Source: Chloroflexota bacterium
GTDB lineage: Bacteria > Chloroflexota > Anaerolineae > JAAYZQ01
Direction of reading: 5' to 3'
DNA: 64,000 nucleotides
NCBI GenBank assembly: GCA_018606645.1
Contig: JAGVRI010000004.1
Coordinates: forward strand, 124,001 to 188,000
How positions within the stretch are numbered: the first letter of the stretch is position 1; each line of letters opens with the position of its first letter. This document shows positions 8,770 through 19,600 of this stretch, piece by piece. The position numbers and the translations under genes are program-made. A model generated the notes under the pieces. That model saw only the letters and a program-made list of their open reading frames with translations. It did no database searches and was not told the DNA's origin.

Positions 8770-11700
8770 TTATTCGCTGGATCCGGTCCAGTCGGAGGCA
8801 GCCCATGACTCCTGTGCCCACAGACTCGCGGACCTCTCGCGGGCTCCTCGGTAGCCAGTTCCCGCCGGGATCAGCTTGCCAATGATGACGTTTTCCTTCA
8901 GTCCATACAATCCATCCACCTTGCCCTCGATCGCGGCTTCGGCCAGGACATTGATCGTATGCTGGAACGATGCACCGGAGAGGAAGCTTTCGGTGTTGAG
9001 CGCTGCTTTGGTAATGCCCAGCAGCACGGGCCGTGCAGTCGCCTTCCGTCCCCCGGCGCGGACGATCTCGGCATTGATGTCCTGGAAGGTCAGACGATTG
9101 ACCAGTTCCCCGGGGAGCAGGTGGGTATCGCCAGACTGGACCACGCGGACCTTGTTCGTCATCTGGCGGATGATGACCTCGATGTGTTTGTCGTTGATGT
9201 TGACCCCCTGGCTCCGGTAGACCTGCTGGATCTCGGTCAAAAGATAATTTTGAGCCGCCTCCCGGCCCAGAATGCGGAGCAAGCGGGATGGGTTGATCGA
9301 CCCCTCGGTTAACTGTTGGCCGGCTGTCACATAGGAACCTGGCTCTACCCGCAATCGGGCAGCCGTTGGGACTTCGTATTCCCGTTCTTCTCGCTGTTCC
9401 CGTCGGACGTAGATGGTGGTTTGCGGGCGCAGCAAGACCTCACCAGACGTCGGGGCCGTGATCTGCCGCGCCCCGTGTTGGGCAATCGGATCGCCCTCGT
9501 CCACGTGCTGTCCATCGCTGACCAGCGGCCGATACCCGGCCGGCAGCGGAATTTCCACGGGATAGGCAGAATCGGGAGGCGTAATCAACACGGCTGCTTC
9601 TTCAATAAAGACCCGGCCCGGGTTCTCAGCCGTGATTGCTTTATCGCCGAACTGAGCCAGGACCTCTCCTTCGTTCACATACTGCTCGTTTTCCACCACC
9701 ACGCGGTAGTTCCGCGGCACCGCGTACTCGTTGCTAAGGACCTCTGAGTGGACCACCTTGAGCAGCCGGACCCCTTCCTGTTGATGGAGTTCGACGATCC
9801 CATCAATGTCCGAGATAATCGCTTCCCCCTTGGGGATTCGCGCTTCGAACAACTCTTGCACCCGGGGCAGGCCGTGGGTAATGTCCGATGCTCCCGCTAC
9901 ACCTCCGGTGTGGAACGTTCGGAGGGTAAGCTGTGTACCAGGTTCCCCGATCGATTGGGCGGCAATGATACCCACCGTTTCCCCGACCTGGATCAGTCCA
10001 CCTCGAGCCAGATCGCGGCCGTAGCATTTGGCACACAGCCCACGGCGGAGGGTACAGGTCAGCGGCGAGCGAATGTATACCTCCTCGATTTCCAGCGCCT
10101 GGATGAGTTCGGCTTGTTCTTCATTGATCATCTCTCCGGCTGGGACGATGATCTCCCCCGTTTGAGGGTGCACCACGGGTCTGGCTGCCACTCGTCCTAA
10201 TACTCGCTCAAAGGTCGTTTGCTGCATCTTGCGAGTATCCTCCAGCCGGACCCAGATGCCAGCCGTTGTACCACAATCTTCAGCGTTAATGATCACATCC
10301 TGCGCCACATCCACGAGACGGCGAGTCAGATACCCGGCATCCGCCGTGCGCAGGGCCGTGTCGGCCAATCCCTTGCGCGCGCCGTGGGTAGAGATAAAGT
10401 ATTCCAGGGCCGTGAGCCCTTCCCGGAAGTTAGATCGGATCGGCAGCGCAATGATACGTCCCGTCGGGTCAGCCATCAAGCCACGCATGCCAGCGAGTTG
10501 GCGGATTGGGGTGTAACCGCCCTTGGTCGCCCCCGAAACGGCCATGATGCGGATCGGACCTTCGGGTTCCAGGTTTCTTGCGACTGCGGCTGTGATATCG
10601 TCGGTTGCCTTGGTCCAGAGTTCGACGGTGCGCATGTACTGCTCTTCTTCGGTGATCAGCCCCCGACGATATTGCAGCTCAACCCGATTGACCTCCTCTG
10701 AAATCTGTTTGATGATCAGGTTCTTCTCAGGGGGTACGGTGATGTCGCTGACGGCGATGCTGATCCCCGATTGGGTGGCATAGCGAAAGCCAATGGTTTT
10801 GATCTCATCCACCAGTTTGGCGGTGGCGCTCATACCCAGTCGGTGATAGCATTCTGCGACCAGGTCCTGGAGTTTCCCACGGTCCATCGTTTCATTGACA
10901 AACCGCAACGGACCGGGCAGGGACTGGTTAAAGATCACTCGACCCACTGTCGTCTCTAGGTAGGGTGAATCCCTGCGATCTTCGGGCCGGAACCCCACGG
11001 CTGCCAACAAATCGAGAATCTCTTGCTCATCCCCCTCATCCAGCCCGGCCACTGCACCTAACCGACCTGATTCATACAGGTCAAGGACCTGACCGATCGT
11101 CCGGATGGAGGCCCGTTCCAACGCCTCGGCCACTTCGTCGCTCAGGTCCAGCAGGCTTAGTGGCTCATTGTCTATCCAGCTCCGATACCGCAGGCGGATC
11201 GGGGTGTGCAACTCAACCTTGCCCAGTTCATAGGCCAACTGGACCTCGTCCATGTCACCAAAAGTGGGCAGGCTTCGAGATCCCGACGTGGATGCTGATG
11301 GAGGGGAAGGCTGCTGACGCTCCATCGTCAGGTAGTAACATCCCAACACCATGTCTTTCGTCGGGCCAACGATCGGTTCACCACTGGCCGGTTTGAGCAG
11401 GTTCCGCGTTGAGAGCATCAACTCCCGAGCTTCCTGCACTGCTTTCTTGGAGAGCGGTATATGAACCGCCATCTGGTCCCCGTCAAAGTCGGCATTAAAC
11501 GCAGCACACACCAGGGGGTGAATCTGGATGGCTTCGCCGTCTACCAGCACCGGTTCGAAGGCCTGAATGCCCAGGCGGTGCAACGTCGGGGCCCGGTTCA
11601 GCAAGACCGGGCGTTCCTTCACCACCTCTTCCAACACTTCCCACACTTCGGGCCGTTGTTGTTCGATGATCCGCTTGGCTCCTTTGACGTTGATGGCATA

Positions 11701-13368
11701 GTTGTATTCGACCAGGCGGTTGATGACAAAGGGCTGGAAGAGCTCCAATGCCATGCTCTTGGGCAGGCCACATTGATGCAATTCCAGTTCCGGGCCAATG
11801 ACGATCACCGAGCGCCCGGAATAGTCAACGCGCTTGCCCAACAGATTGCGGCGGAAACGGCCTTGCTTGCCTTTCAGCATATCCGACAAGGACTTGAGCG
11901 GGCGACGACCACGGGCGGAAACCGCTTTTCCACGGCGGCTGTTATCGATCAGCGAGTCCACTGCCTCCTGAAGCATCCGCTTCTCATTACGAACAATGAC
12001 CTCGGGCGCTCCCAGATCGAGCAGGCGCTTCAGGCGATTGTTGCGGTTCACGACGCGCCGGTAAAGGTCGTTCAGGTCAGAGGTAGCAAACCGCCCGCCA
12101 TCAAGCTGGATCATAGGACGCAACTCGGGCGGGATGACAGGCAATACCTGGAGGATCATCCATTCCGGACGATTGCCGCTCTTGCGCAAGGCTTCCACGA
12201 CCCGCAGCCGTTTGGTCGCCTTCTTTTTCAGTTGCTTGGAACGGGTCGTGCGCATCGTGGCCCGCAACTCTTTGGCCAGAGCATCCAGGTCGATCTGCTT
12301 ACAGATATCCAGAAAGGCCTCGGCTCCCATGGAGGCGCGGAAGACGTGACCCCATCGCTCGTTGAGTTCATGGTAGCGGCTTTCGGTCAGGAAGGTCATC
12401 TGCCGCAGGCTGCGCAGTTCTTCTCGTTTCTCTTGTACCTCAGCTTCGAGTTCATCGATCTGCTGCGCCAGACGTTCTTTCAGGATTTCGATGGCCTGAT
12501 TGGCTTCATGTTTCAACTGCTCTGCCTCGGCAGAGATCAGCAGGTTCATGTCCTCCATTTCCCTGCGGATCTGGTCCTTGATTTCATCCAGGCGCTTGGC
12601 CGCCAGTTCCTGAGGGCGCGAAAGGTGCGATCGTTCAACCGTCTCCCCGGCCTCCACGATCGGAGTCTCATGAAAGCTCAAGGTCAACGGTTCAGAGGCC
12701 TTCTGACCCAGTAACGCCTCAAGCTGGCGCTGCATGTTCAGCACTTCATGAGTGACTGCATCGGTCAGGGTAGCCCCTTTATCCTCCAGTTCTTCTTCCT
12801 GGCGTTTTCGACGACGTTCAAAGTTGTCCAGAGCTTCTTGCAGACGGAACTCGATCTCGGCGATCTTTTCCTGGGTGGACCGTTCCAGGCGTGTCTTCTC
12901 CCGCGTCAGTTCCTCATCCAGGCGGCGCAATGCCTTGATGCGGGCCTCTTCATCGACATAGGTGATGACGTATTGAGCGAAATAGAGGACCCGATCCATG
13001 TTGCGTCGAGACACGTCCAACAGGAGGCCCAGATAGCTGGGCACACGACGCGTATACCAGATGTGAGCAACCGGCGCCGCCAATTCAATATGACCCATCC
13101 GCTCACGACGAACGGACGCACGGGTCACCTCGACCCCGCATCGCTCGCAGGTAACTCCTTTGAACCGGACATGTTTGTATTTGCCGCATGCGCATTGATA
13201 ATCCTTTGTCGGTCCAAAGATTGCTTCACAGAACAAACCATCCCGCTCCGGTCGAAGGCGGCGATAGTTGATTGTCTCAGGTTTGGTCACTTCACCATAT
13301 GACCAGGAACGGATCTGTTCTGGTGAAGCCAGACTGATCCGTAGGGCCTTGAAATCTCTAAGACTCAA
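8770..13368 (-). CDS. rpoC: DNA-directed RNA polymerase subunit beta'
   Basis: 1532 residues. The catalytic motif [12 protein letters not shown] is intact, as are the N-terminal zinc site (CACGKYKHV to CERCGVEVT) and the second zinc site (CGTTAG, then [13 protein letters not shown]). Between the zinc ribbon and the clamp core, roughly residues 145-330 form a long charged coiled coil (for example [16 protein letters not shown]) that E. coli beta' lacks; similar insertions occur in related phyla. The start is a TTG, chosen because a good ribosome site (GAGGAGGAAG) lies eight bases before it. rpoB is not adjacent, which is unusual; instead a recombinase-like gene lies 89 bases upstream and shares a consensus promoter. 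Confidence 0.98.
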   Translation of the reverse strand: MSLRDFKALRISLASPEQIRSWSYGEVTKPETINYRRLRPERDGLFCEAIFGPTKDYQCACGKYKHVRFKGVTCERCGVEVTRASVRRERMGHIELAAPVAHIWYTRRVPSYLGLLLDVSRRNMDRVLYFAQYVITYVDEEARIKALRRLDEELTREKTRLERSTQEKIAEIEFRLQEALDNFERRRKRQEEELEDKGATLTDAVTHEVLNMQRQLEALLGQKASEPLTLSFHETPIVEAGETVERSHLSRPQELAAKRLDEIKDQIRREMEDMNLLISAEAEQLKHEANQAIEILKERLAQQIDELEAEVQEKREELRSLRQMTFLTESRYHELNERWGHVFRASMGAEAFLDICKQIDLDALAKELRATMRTTRSKQLKKKATKRLRVVEALRKSGNRPEWMILQVLPVIPPELRPMIQLDGGRFATSDLNDLYRRVVNRNNRLKRLLDLGAPEVIVRNEKRMLQEAVDSLIDNSRRGKAVSARGRRPLKSLSDMLKGKQGRFRRNLLGKRVDYSGRSVIVIGPELELHQCGLPKSMALELFQPFVINRLVEYNYAINVKGAKRIIEQQRPEVWEVLEEVVKERPVLLNRAPTLHRLGIQAFEPVLVDGEAIQIHPLVCAAFNADFDGDQMAVHIPLSKKAVQEARELMLSTRNLLKPASGEPIVGPTKDMVLGCYYLTMERQQPSPPSASTSGSRSLPTFGDMDEVQLAYELGKVELHTPIRLRYRSWIDNEPLSLLDLSDEVAEALERASIRTIGQVLDLYESGRLGAVAGLDEGDEQEILDLLAAVGFRPEDRRDSPYLETTVGRVIFNQSLPGPLRFVNETMDRGKLQDLVAECYHRLGMSATAKLVDEIKTIGFRYATQSGISIAVSDITVPPEKNLIIKQISEEVNRVELQYRRGLITEEEQYMRTVELWTKATDDITAAVARNLEPEGPIRIMAVSGATKGGYTPIRQLAGMRGLMADPTGRIIALPIRSNFREGLTALEYFISTHGARKGLADTALRTADAGYLTRRLVDVAQDVIINAEDCGTTAGIWVRLEDTRKMQQTTFERVLGRVAARPVVHPQTGEIIVPAGEMINEEQAELIQALEIEEVYIRSPLTCTLRRGLCAKCYGRDLARGGLIQVGETVGIIAAQSIGEPGTQLTLRTFHTGGVAGASDITHGLPRVQELFEARIPKGEAIISDIDGIVELHQQEGVRLLKVVHSEVLSNEYAVPRNYRVVVENEQYVNEGEVLAQFGDKAITAENPGRVFIEEAAVLITPPDSAYPVEIPLPAGYRPLVSDGQHVDEGDPIAQHGARQITAPTSGEVLLRPQTTIYVRREQREEREYEVPTAARLRVEPGSYVTAGQQLTEGSINPSRLLRILGREAAQNYLLTEIQQVYRSQGVNINDKHIEVIIRQMTNKVRVVQSGDTHLLPGELVNRLTFQDINAEIVRAGGRKATARPVLLGITKAALNTESFLSGASFQHTINVLAEAAIEGKVDGLYGLKENVIIGKLIPAGTGYRGARERSASLWAQESWAASDWTGSSE

Positions 13369-13457
13369 GTTGCTTCCTCCTCAGATTATCACTCGAGATC
13401 AGGCATCCGATGACACCTTGGCCTTCGGATGGACGACACCAAACTGGAATCAAACTC

Positions 13458-14357
13458 TCATTCGGTCGGGTGGTCCGCCAGAGGTTGATCCCCTGGCAAT
13501 GTACCGGGGCGCAGATACCGGATGGTAGTCGCTAAATGACGGTGCCCCAACAAGTGGGCTACTGTCCTCAAGCTCTTGCTCTTCTCGTACACTTGTCGGG
13601 CATAGATGTAACGCAACGCCTGGGTCGTGATCTTGTCCAATCCTGCCGCTCGCGCGTACCGATTGAGCAACCTCTGGACGGATCGGGGAGAAAGAGGTTT
13701 CCCATCGCGATTGATATAGAGGTAATCGGTTGGGTAGGTCGTGCCTCTGGCAGACATATAGCTTCGCAGGGCCTCGGATACTTCACGTTCCAAAGGTACG
13801 ACGCGACCCCGGCTGCCATCGATATCCCGGACATGCAAGCATGGTTCACTTGATTCCAGGTCTATATCGCTCAGTCGGAGCTCGATCAATTCGCCAAGCT
13901 TCAGCCCAGTCCCCACAAGCATGGAGATGATGGCCTTGTCCCGGTCTGCCCACCGTCCTTGGCTCCGCCGCACTGCTGCAAGAAGACGATTTACGTCATC
14001 CATCGTCAGGGAACGCGACCGCCCCGAGGGAGGCTCTCGAAGCAAGCACACATCCTCCGCCGGATTCGCAGCGGCCCACCCTCGGGAGACAGCCAGTTCG
14101 TAGAACTTGCGCAGAGTCTGGATGCGACGATTGATGGTCGCCGGTGTATGATCCTTGTCCTCACGCAGGTAGAGGCAATACTCCTCGATGTCTGTCGGAT
14201 TCAGAGAAAAAGCGGCGCCCCCTTTTCTCCTCTCGCTCCATCGCAAAAAAGCCCTCAAATCGGACAGATAATTGACTACCGTAGCCGGCGCGAGGGCGGA
14301 ATCCAACAAATACGCCTCAAATTCCTGTAATAACCTATCGCGGTCGATTTTACTCAT
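13458..14357 (-). CDS. Tyrosine recombinase-fold protein with altered catalytic residues
   Basis: 299 residues from the chosen ATG. An N-terminal SAM-like core-binding domain (about 8-95) is followed by a C-terminal integrase catalytic domain. Compared with XerD, the first catalytic Arg is Lys (TGLKLGEL, K153), the beta-hairpin Lys is Asp (D180) and the HxxR His is Gln (TTQALRY, Q246). The second Arg (R249), the LLGH His (H272) and the Tyr nucleophile (Y281) remain. Catalysis is therefore doubtful; a DNA-binding or architectural role is possible. No attachment sites or phage genes are nearby. The upstream ATG at 14378 coincides with the predicted transcription start, so the inner ATG at 14357 is preferred. 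It is probably co-transcribed with rpoC. Confidence 0.85.
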   Translation of the reverse strand: MSKIDRDRLLQEFEAYLLDSALAPATVVNYLSDLRAFLRWSERRKGGAAFSLNPTDIEEYCLYLREDKDHTPATINRRIQTLRKFYELAVSRGWAAANPAEDVCLLREPPSGRSRSLTMDDVNRLLAAVRRSQGRWADRDKAIISMLVGTGLKLGELIELRLSDIDLESSEPCLHVRDIDGSRGRVVPLEREVSEALRSYMSARGTTYPTDYLYINRDGKPLSPRSVQRLLNRYARAAGLDKITTQALRYIYARQVYEKSKSLRTVAHLLGHRHLATTIRYLRPGTLPGDQPLADHPTE

Positions 14358-14384
14358 GGTCTTACTTGAAATATGCAATCCAAC

Positions 14385-14413
14385 ATTATATCCACATCCA
14401 CATCTCTTGTCAA
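14385..14413 (-). promoter_or_regulatory. Perfect-consensus sigma-70 promoter for the recombinase-rpoC unit
   Basis: On the minus strand TTGACA (14413-14408), a 17-base spacer and TATAAT (14390-14385) match the textbook consensus at all twelve positions. Transcription would start near 14378, just downstream of the prfB stop codon. Confidence 0.8.
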
Positions 14414-14438
14414 ATTCAGAAGCGTCTGTTGCAGCGCT

Positions 14439-15579
14439 TCAGGAGGCGCGCTTCTTACCATCCGGGAGAAATGTGGTGCCGATAGTGGACTGCAGATAGG
14501 ACTCAATAAAATCCTGGATCTCGCCGTCCAAGACGGCCACGACATTGCCCGACTCATAGCCAGTTCGCAGATCCTTGACCAGGTGATAGGGATGGAGCAC
14601 ATAGCTCCGGATCTGGTTTCCCCACCCGGCCGAGACATGTTGGCCCTTGAGTCGGGCCTGTTCTTCGGCCAACTTTTGCTGCTCCAGGTCATATAGTTTC
14701 CCCCGCAGGATCTTGAGCGCGACCTCCTTGTTCTGCACTTGCGATCGCTCATTCTGGCACGAGACGACAATGCCGGTCGGGATATGGGTGATGCGCACTG
14801 CAGTCGCGTTCTTTTGCACATGCTGCCCCCCGGCCCCTGATGCCTTGAACACATCGATCTTGAGATCGTCAGGGTTGATCTGGACCTCGACGTCACTCGC
14901 AATCTCGGGCATGACCTCCACCAGGACGAACGAAGTGTGGCGCCGGTGGGCCTCGTCAAACGGCGACAGCCGGACCAGGCGATGGACGCCGCGTTCCGCT
15001 TTCAGGTAGCCGTAAGCGAATGGGCCGGTGACACCTATGGTGACGCTCTTGAACCCGGCCTCCTGTCCCCGTAGCGAGTCCAGGATCTCGGTCTGATAGC
15101 CTTGTCTCTCTGCCCAGCGGAGGTACATCCGCATCAACATCTGGACAAAGTCCTGGGCATCGGTTCCGCCGGCACCGGCGTGGAGCGACAGGATAGCCGG
15201 TCCACGGTCGTAAGGACCGGACAAAATCAGCTCAAATTCCTGCTTTCTGAGTTCTGTCTCGATCTGCTGGGCCTCATGTTCGATCTCGCCCAGCAGACTC
15301 TCATCGGCATCCGCCTCCGCTAGGTCCAGCAGTTCCAGGGCGTCCCGGACCCGGCTATAGAGTGTTTTCCAGCGTTCTACTTCGGCTTTTAGGGTGGCGA
15401 GTTCTTGCATCGTTGCCTGGGCCGTACCCGCGTCATCCCAAAAGTCGGACTGAGCCGCTGCCTGTTCCAGCCTTTCAATCTGCTCTTCCTTTCCAGGCAG
15501 GTCAAAGACGCACCTGGATCTCTTGAATCCGCTCATCCAGTTCGGTTAAGCGACTTCTCAATTCCCTCAACTCTTCCAT
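14439..15579 (-). CDS. prfB: Peptide chain release factor 2, with programmed +1 frameshift
   Basis: The product recognises UGA and UAA stop codons. The GGQ hydrolysis motif (SGAGGQHVQ) and the RF2-specific SPF tripeptide ([10 protein letters not shown]) are present. The gene is in two frames. It starts at ATG 15579-15577 (another ATG directly before it) and reads 25 codons to CTT TGA C at 15507-15501. A +1 slip on CTT skips T15504 and continues DLPGKEEQ to the stop at 14439, giving about 379 residues. An AGGTG lies three bases before CTT, matching the internal ribosome-site stimulator of the classic autoregulatory frameshift. It begins only 12 bases after the ftsY stop, so the two genes form an operon. 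Confidence 0.96.
15501..15516 (-). promoter_or_regulatory. Programmed +1 ribosomal frameshift site of prfB
   Basis: The minus-strand bases read AGGTG CGT CTT TGA C. They combine an internal Shine-Dalgarno-like AGGTG, a slippery CTT and an in-frame UGA stop at codon 26. Low RF2 lets the ribosome slip and make RF2; high RF2 terminates translation. Spacing and codon position match the classic E. coli element. Confidence 0.93.
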
Positions 15580-15591
15580 CATACCCCCCTG

Positions 15592-16506
15592 TTATTCAAA
15601 CAATCCTTCGACGAAGGCTTTGGCATCAAACTCAGCCAGATCGTCCAACGTCTCACCGGTGCCAATGAACCGTACCGGTAATCCCAACTCTTGGGCAATG
15701 GCAAAGACCACACCTCCCTTGGCGGTGCCATCCAGCTTGGCAACGATGACGCCGGTCACATGGACGGCCTCTTTGAAATAGCGAGCCTGCGACAGAGCAT
15801 TCTGGCCCGTCGTGGCGTCCAACACCAAGAAAGTTTCGTGGGGAGCCTGATGCACTCGCTTGTTGGCGACCCCCCATACTTTGCGCAGTTCCTCCATCAG
15901 GTTGTATTTGGTGTGCAGGCGTCCGGCCGTATCCACGATCAGCAGGTCAGCCTTTCGGCTTTGACTGGCGCGAATCGAGTCATAGACCACTGCACCAGGG
16001 TCGGCCCCAGGCTGGTGGGCAATGACCGGCACACCGACCCGCTCCCCCCAGATCTTGAGTTGATCGATAGCAGCCGCCCGAAACGTATCGGCGGCTGCCA
16101 GCATGACCTTGCGCCCCCGGTCCTTATAATATTTGGCCAGCTTGGCGATGGTGGTCGTCTTGCCGGAACCATTGACCCCAACAATGAACACTACGGTGAG
16201 CAGCCGGGGTTCGTCAATGATCATCGGCGGTGGAGTCCCCAACAGGTTCAGCAGTTCCTGTTTGAGCAGGTCCTGGAGCGCCTGAGCGCCACGCACCCTG
16301 CCCTTGGCCACCTCAGTTCGCAACCGATCCACCAGAGCAATGGTGGTATTTACCCCGACATCAGCCTGGACCAAGAGAGCTTCCAACTCTTCCCATGTCT
16401 CTTCGGTAATCTCACCGCCCCTTAGCAACCCGGCGATCTGTCCGAAGAACGAATGTCGTGTTTTGGTCAGGCTATCTCGGATTTTGGACCGTCTAAATAC
16501 AGACAA
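15592..16506 (-). CDS. ftsY: Signal recognition particle receptor FtsY
   Basis: About 304 residues. The NG GTPase domain is complete: P-loop [35 protein letters not shown] and the G4 motif TKLD-like [10 protein letters not shown]. The long acidic A domain of E. coli FtsY is absent; only a short basic N-terminus ([12 protein letters not shown]) precedes the helical N domain. The protein docks SRP-ribosome complexes at the membrane. The start is a TTG at 16506, set by an AGGGAG ribosome site just upstream; the in-frame ATG at 16548 lies upstream of the predicted transcription start and is excluded. It is the first gene of the ftsY-prfB operon. Confidence 0.96.
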   Translation of the reverse strand: MSVFRRSKIRDSLTKTRHSFFGQIAGLLRGGEITEETWEELEALLVQADVGVNTTIALVDRLRTEVAKGRVRGAQALQDLLKQELLNLLGTPPPMIIDEPRLLTVVFIVGVNGSGKTTTIAKLAKYYKDRGRKVMLAAADTFRAAAIDQLKIWGERVGVPVIAHQPGADPGAVVYDSIRASQSRKADLLIVDTAGRLHTKYNLMEELRKVWGVANKRVHQAPHETFLVLDATTGQNALSQARYFKEAVHVTGVIVAKLDGTAKGGVVFAIAQELGLPVRFIGTGETLDDLAEFDAKAFVEGLFE

Positions 16507-16536
16507 CTTGTTCTCCCTATGAAGGTTCAAACAATC

Positions 16537-16565
16537 ATTATACTTCAATCAAGAAAGAAAGCCAA
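16537..16565 (-). promoter_or_regulatory. Promoter of ftsY-prfB
   Basis: On the minus strand TTGGCT (16565-16560), 17 bases and TATAAT (16542-16537) are seen, with a start near 16530. It is divergent from the promoter at 16623-16651. Confidence 0.65.
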
Positions 16566-16622
16566 GAATGACATCGGCCAAGGTCAAAGTGAAACATGGC
16601 TACCCTGGCTCCCCTCCAGCAA

Positions 16623-16651
16623 TTGACATCTCATCCTGGATATGATATGCT
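16623..16651 (+). promoter_or_regulatory. Promoter of the lamin-tail/PLD protein gene
   Basis: TTGACA (16623-16628), a 17-base spacer and TATGCT (16646-16651) are seen, with a start near 16658. This rules out the in-frame ATG at 16642 and favours the ATG at 16681. Confidence 0.65.
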
Positions 16652-16680
16652 GTGATCCAGACTCTTTCAGAGATGAGCGG

Positions 16681-19600
16681 ATGAATCGGTGCCCGATCGT
16701 GCTCCTCGGTTTTGCGACGGCGTGGCTGCCTGGGCTGTGGTTCGCTCTTGCTCGAAATCAGGCCATTGACCGGCAAGCCATGCCCTTGGAGATTGTGATC
16801 CACGAGGTGGCGTGGGGAGGAACGGCCGCAAGCTCCTCTGACGAATGGATCGAGCTGTACAACAATACGGCAGCAGCAATCGATCTCAGCGGTTGGACCT
16901 TGCGGGACGGAGGAGATATCAACGCGACGCTCCAGGGCGTCATACCGGCTCATGGCTATTTCTTACTGGAACGCACGGATGACACCACGGTGTTGAATAT
17001 CAGCGCAGATTCCATTTACACCGGAAGCCTGAGCAACGCAGGCGAACGTCTTGAGCTCCGGGATGCCGCAGGAACCCTGGTGGATTCGGCCGACGGCAGA
17101 GGCGGCTGGCCGGCCGGTACCGGTTCGCCTGACTACTTGAGTATGGAACGGAAAGATTCGTCCGGGCCCGACATCCCCTCCAACTGGGCCAGCAATCACC
17201 GGACCGTTCGGAACGGTTTGGATGCCAACCAGGGTCCACTCAATGGCACCCCCAAAGCCCGGAACTCGGTAGCTCCTGCCAGCGCCGAGCTATGGGTGCA
17301 AAAGTCCGGTCCCGAACGGATCGAGGTAGACCGGCCGATCACCTATACCGTGGAGCTGGGTAATTATGGGAACTGTGTGGCTGCCCGGGTCCAGATCACG
17401 GACCATCTTCCGGCAGGGGTCCGCTTTCTGCACCATACCGCTCCCTACTCCCTGACCGTGGTCGCCGATGATGCCCTAGTGTGGCAGGTCGGAGATCTGC
17501 CAGCAGCCAGCACCGGTAGCCGCTTTACCATCACTGGCTGGGTGGAACCAGGACTGCAGGGACCCTTGACCAATACACTGTTCGCCACAACCGCCAGCAC
17601 CGAGACCACACCGGCCGATAATTACGATACGGTCGAGACCGTGATATACAGCCAGGCTCCTCCTCCTACGATCCTGATTGACGCGCTGTACTACGATGGC
17701 TATGCCGCCTATGATGCCGATGAAGCATTCCGCCTGATCAATGTCTCGCCGCTGGTGGCCGATATCGGCGGATGGAGGGTAACGAACCAGGGCCTCAATA
17801 CCAAGGCGATCTTCCCAGATGGAACGACCCTGGCACCAGGCCAGGCGATCTGGTGCAGCCGCAAAGCCGCCGCCTTTGAGCAGCAATTCGGATTCAAGCC
17901 TGATTTTGAGACCGATGGTACCGATCCATCAGTGGCCGAGATGGACGGCTCCTGGCCTGTGTTTGCCAACGATGGGAGCCAATGCCGGCTGCAAAACAAT
18001 CTCGGGCAGACCATCGATCTGTTGGTGTATGAAGGTGGGGATCCAAACACGGAAGGTTGGTCCGGACCTGCGCTTCAACCTTGGGTGCCCAGCAACGTCT
18101 TCCGCACAGAAGGACAGATCCTGTATCGGAAGCGCGATCAACTCTCGGGCCTTCCTGTTCTCCAGAGCAGTGTCCACTCCGCCGACCTTTGGGCTCAGGA
18201 CCCGGACGATCAGATAGACGGTCGCAAGGTCCAATACCCTGGTTGGGACCTGGAACAATTCTTCAGGACGGCTCAGGTGACCGAGACAGCCGTGCTGACC
18301 ATCGCTCTTGGGCCTGACCACTTGTTCGAGACGGTGTCGGCTCAGCTCGCAAGGGCCCAAAAGAGCATCTGGATCGAGGGATATACCTTCGAGAGTGCCG
18401 CTCTGGCGCATGTCCTGACAGAAAGCCTGGCGGCCGGAATCAGTGTCACCGTGCTGTTGGAAGGGAGCCCCACCGGGGGCATCGAAGGGACACAGCGGTG
18501 GATCTGCGGTCAGGTGCAGAATGCGGGAGGCCGGGTTCATTTCTTCTATAATGGCCTGGTCCCCAGCCGCTACCGCTTCCAACATGCCAAGTTCATGCTG
18601 ATTGACGATCGAGTCGCCTTGATCGGGTCCGAGAATCTGAATCCGACCAGTTTTCCTTCGGACGACAAGGCCGATGGCACGGCTGGCCGGCGCGGAGTGT
18701 ACCTCATCACCGATGCACCGGGCGTAGTGGACCGTGTGCGGGCCATCTTGGCTGCTGATTTCGACCCCGTCCACCATCTGGACCTGGTGACGTGTCAGGA
18801 CGTGCCGACCTTATGTGCCGGTGTCCCTCCCCCCACCGAGCCGAACTGGGTAAGCTATACAGTGGCCTTTACCGCCCCTTTGACTATCCAGGGCACCATG
18901 GCGTTCGAGGTTATCCAATCCCCGGAAAATAGCCTGCGCACGGTCGATGGCTTGCTGGGGCTCATCGCACGGGCGGGTGAAGGGGATACGTTGCTGGTCG
19001 AACAGTTCTACGAGGCTGTCCATTGGGGTCCAGGTACCGGGACGCCTGCCACCGACCCCAATCTGCGGCTCCAGGCCCTCCTGGAAGCTGCCCGCCGGGG
19101 AGCCACCGTCCGTATCCTGCTGGATAGCCACTTTGATCGGGATGGTGAAAATGCGGCAACCGTCGCCTACCTCACGGGCATCGCCCGGGCCGAAGGACTC
19201 GAACTGGAGGCTCGTTTGGGCGATCCCACTCACCTGGGCCTCCACAACAAGATGGTGCTGGCTGAAATAGAAGGCCGTGGCTATGTGCACGTCGGGAGCC
19301 TCAATGGGACGGAAATCTCGTTCAAGGCTAATCGCGAACTCGCTTTGCAGGTGCAGTCGAATGAGGCGTATCAGTATCTCAAACAGGTCTTTGACTACGA
19401 TTGGCGCACGTCCACCCCTCCACTATATCTGCCTCTCATTAGCAAGGGGCTTGTATCTCCCCAGCCGGCTCCCTATGCTTTGATCAGCGAAGCCTACTAC
19501 GCGGTTAGCAAGGAGGACGAGTGGGTAGAACTGGTCAACCCCACCAATGCAGCGGTTGACTTTTCCCTGTACAAGATCGGGGATGCACAGCACCGGAACG

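Noticed and set aside
13458..14357. Active integrase of a mobile element
   Set aside because: Catalytic residues are altered, no att repeats or cargo are seen, and the gene sits in a housekeeping operon.
15507..15536. Start of prfB at the ATG of the long open frame (MSGFKRSRC)
   Set aside because: The frameshift signal and the upstream zero-frame start with its AGGGGGG ribosome site explain the true N-terminus.
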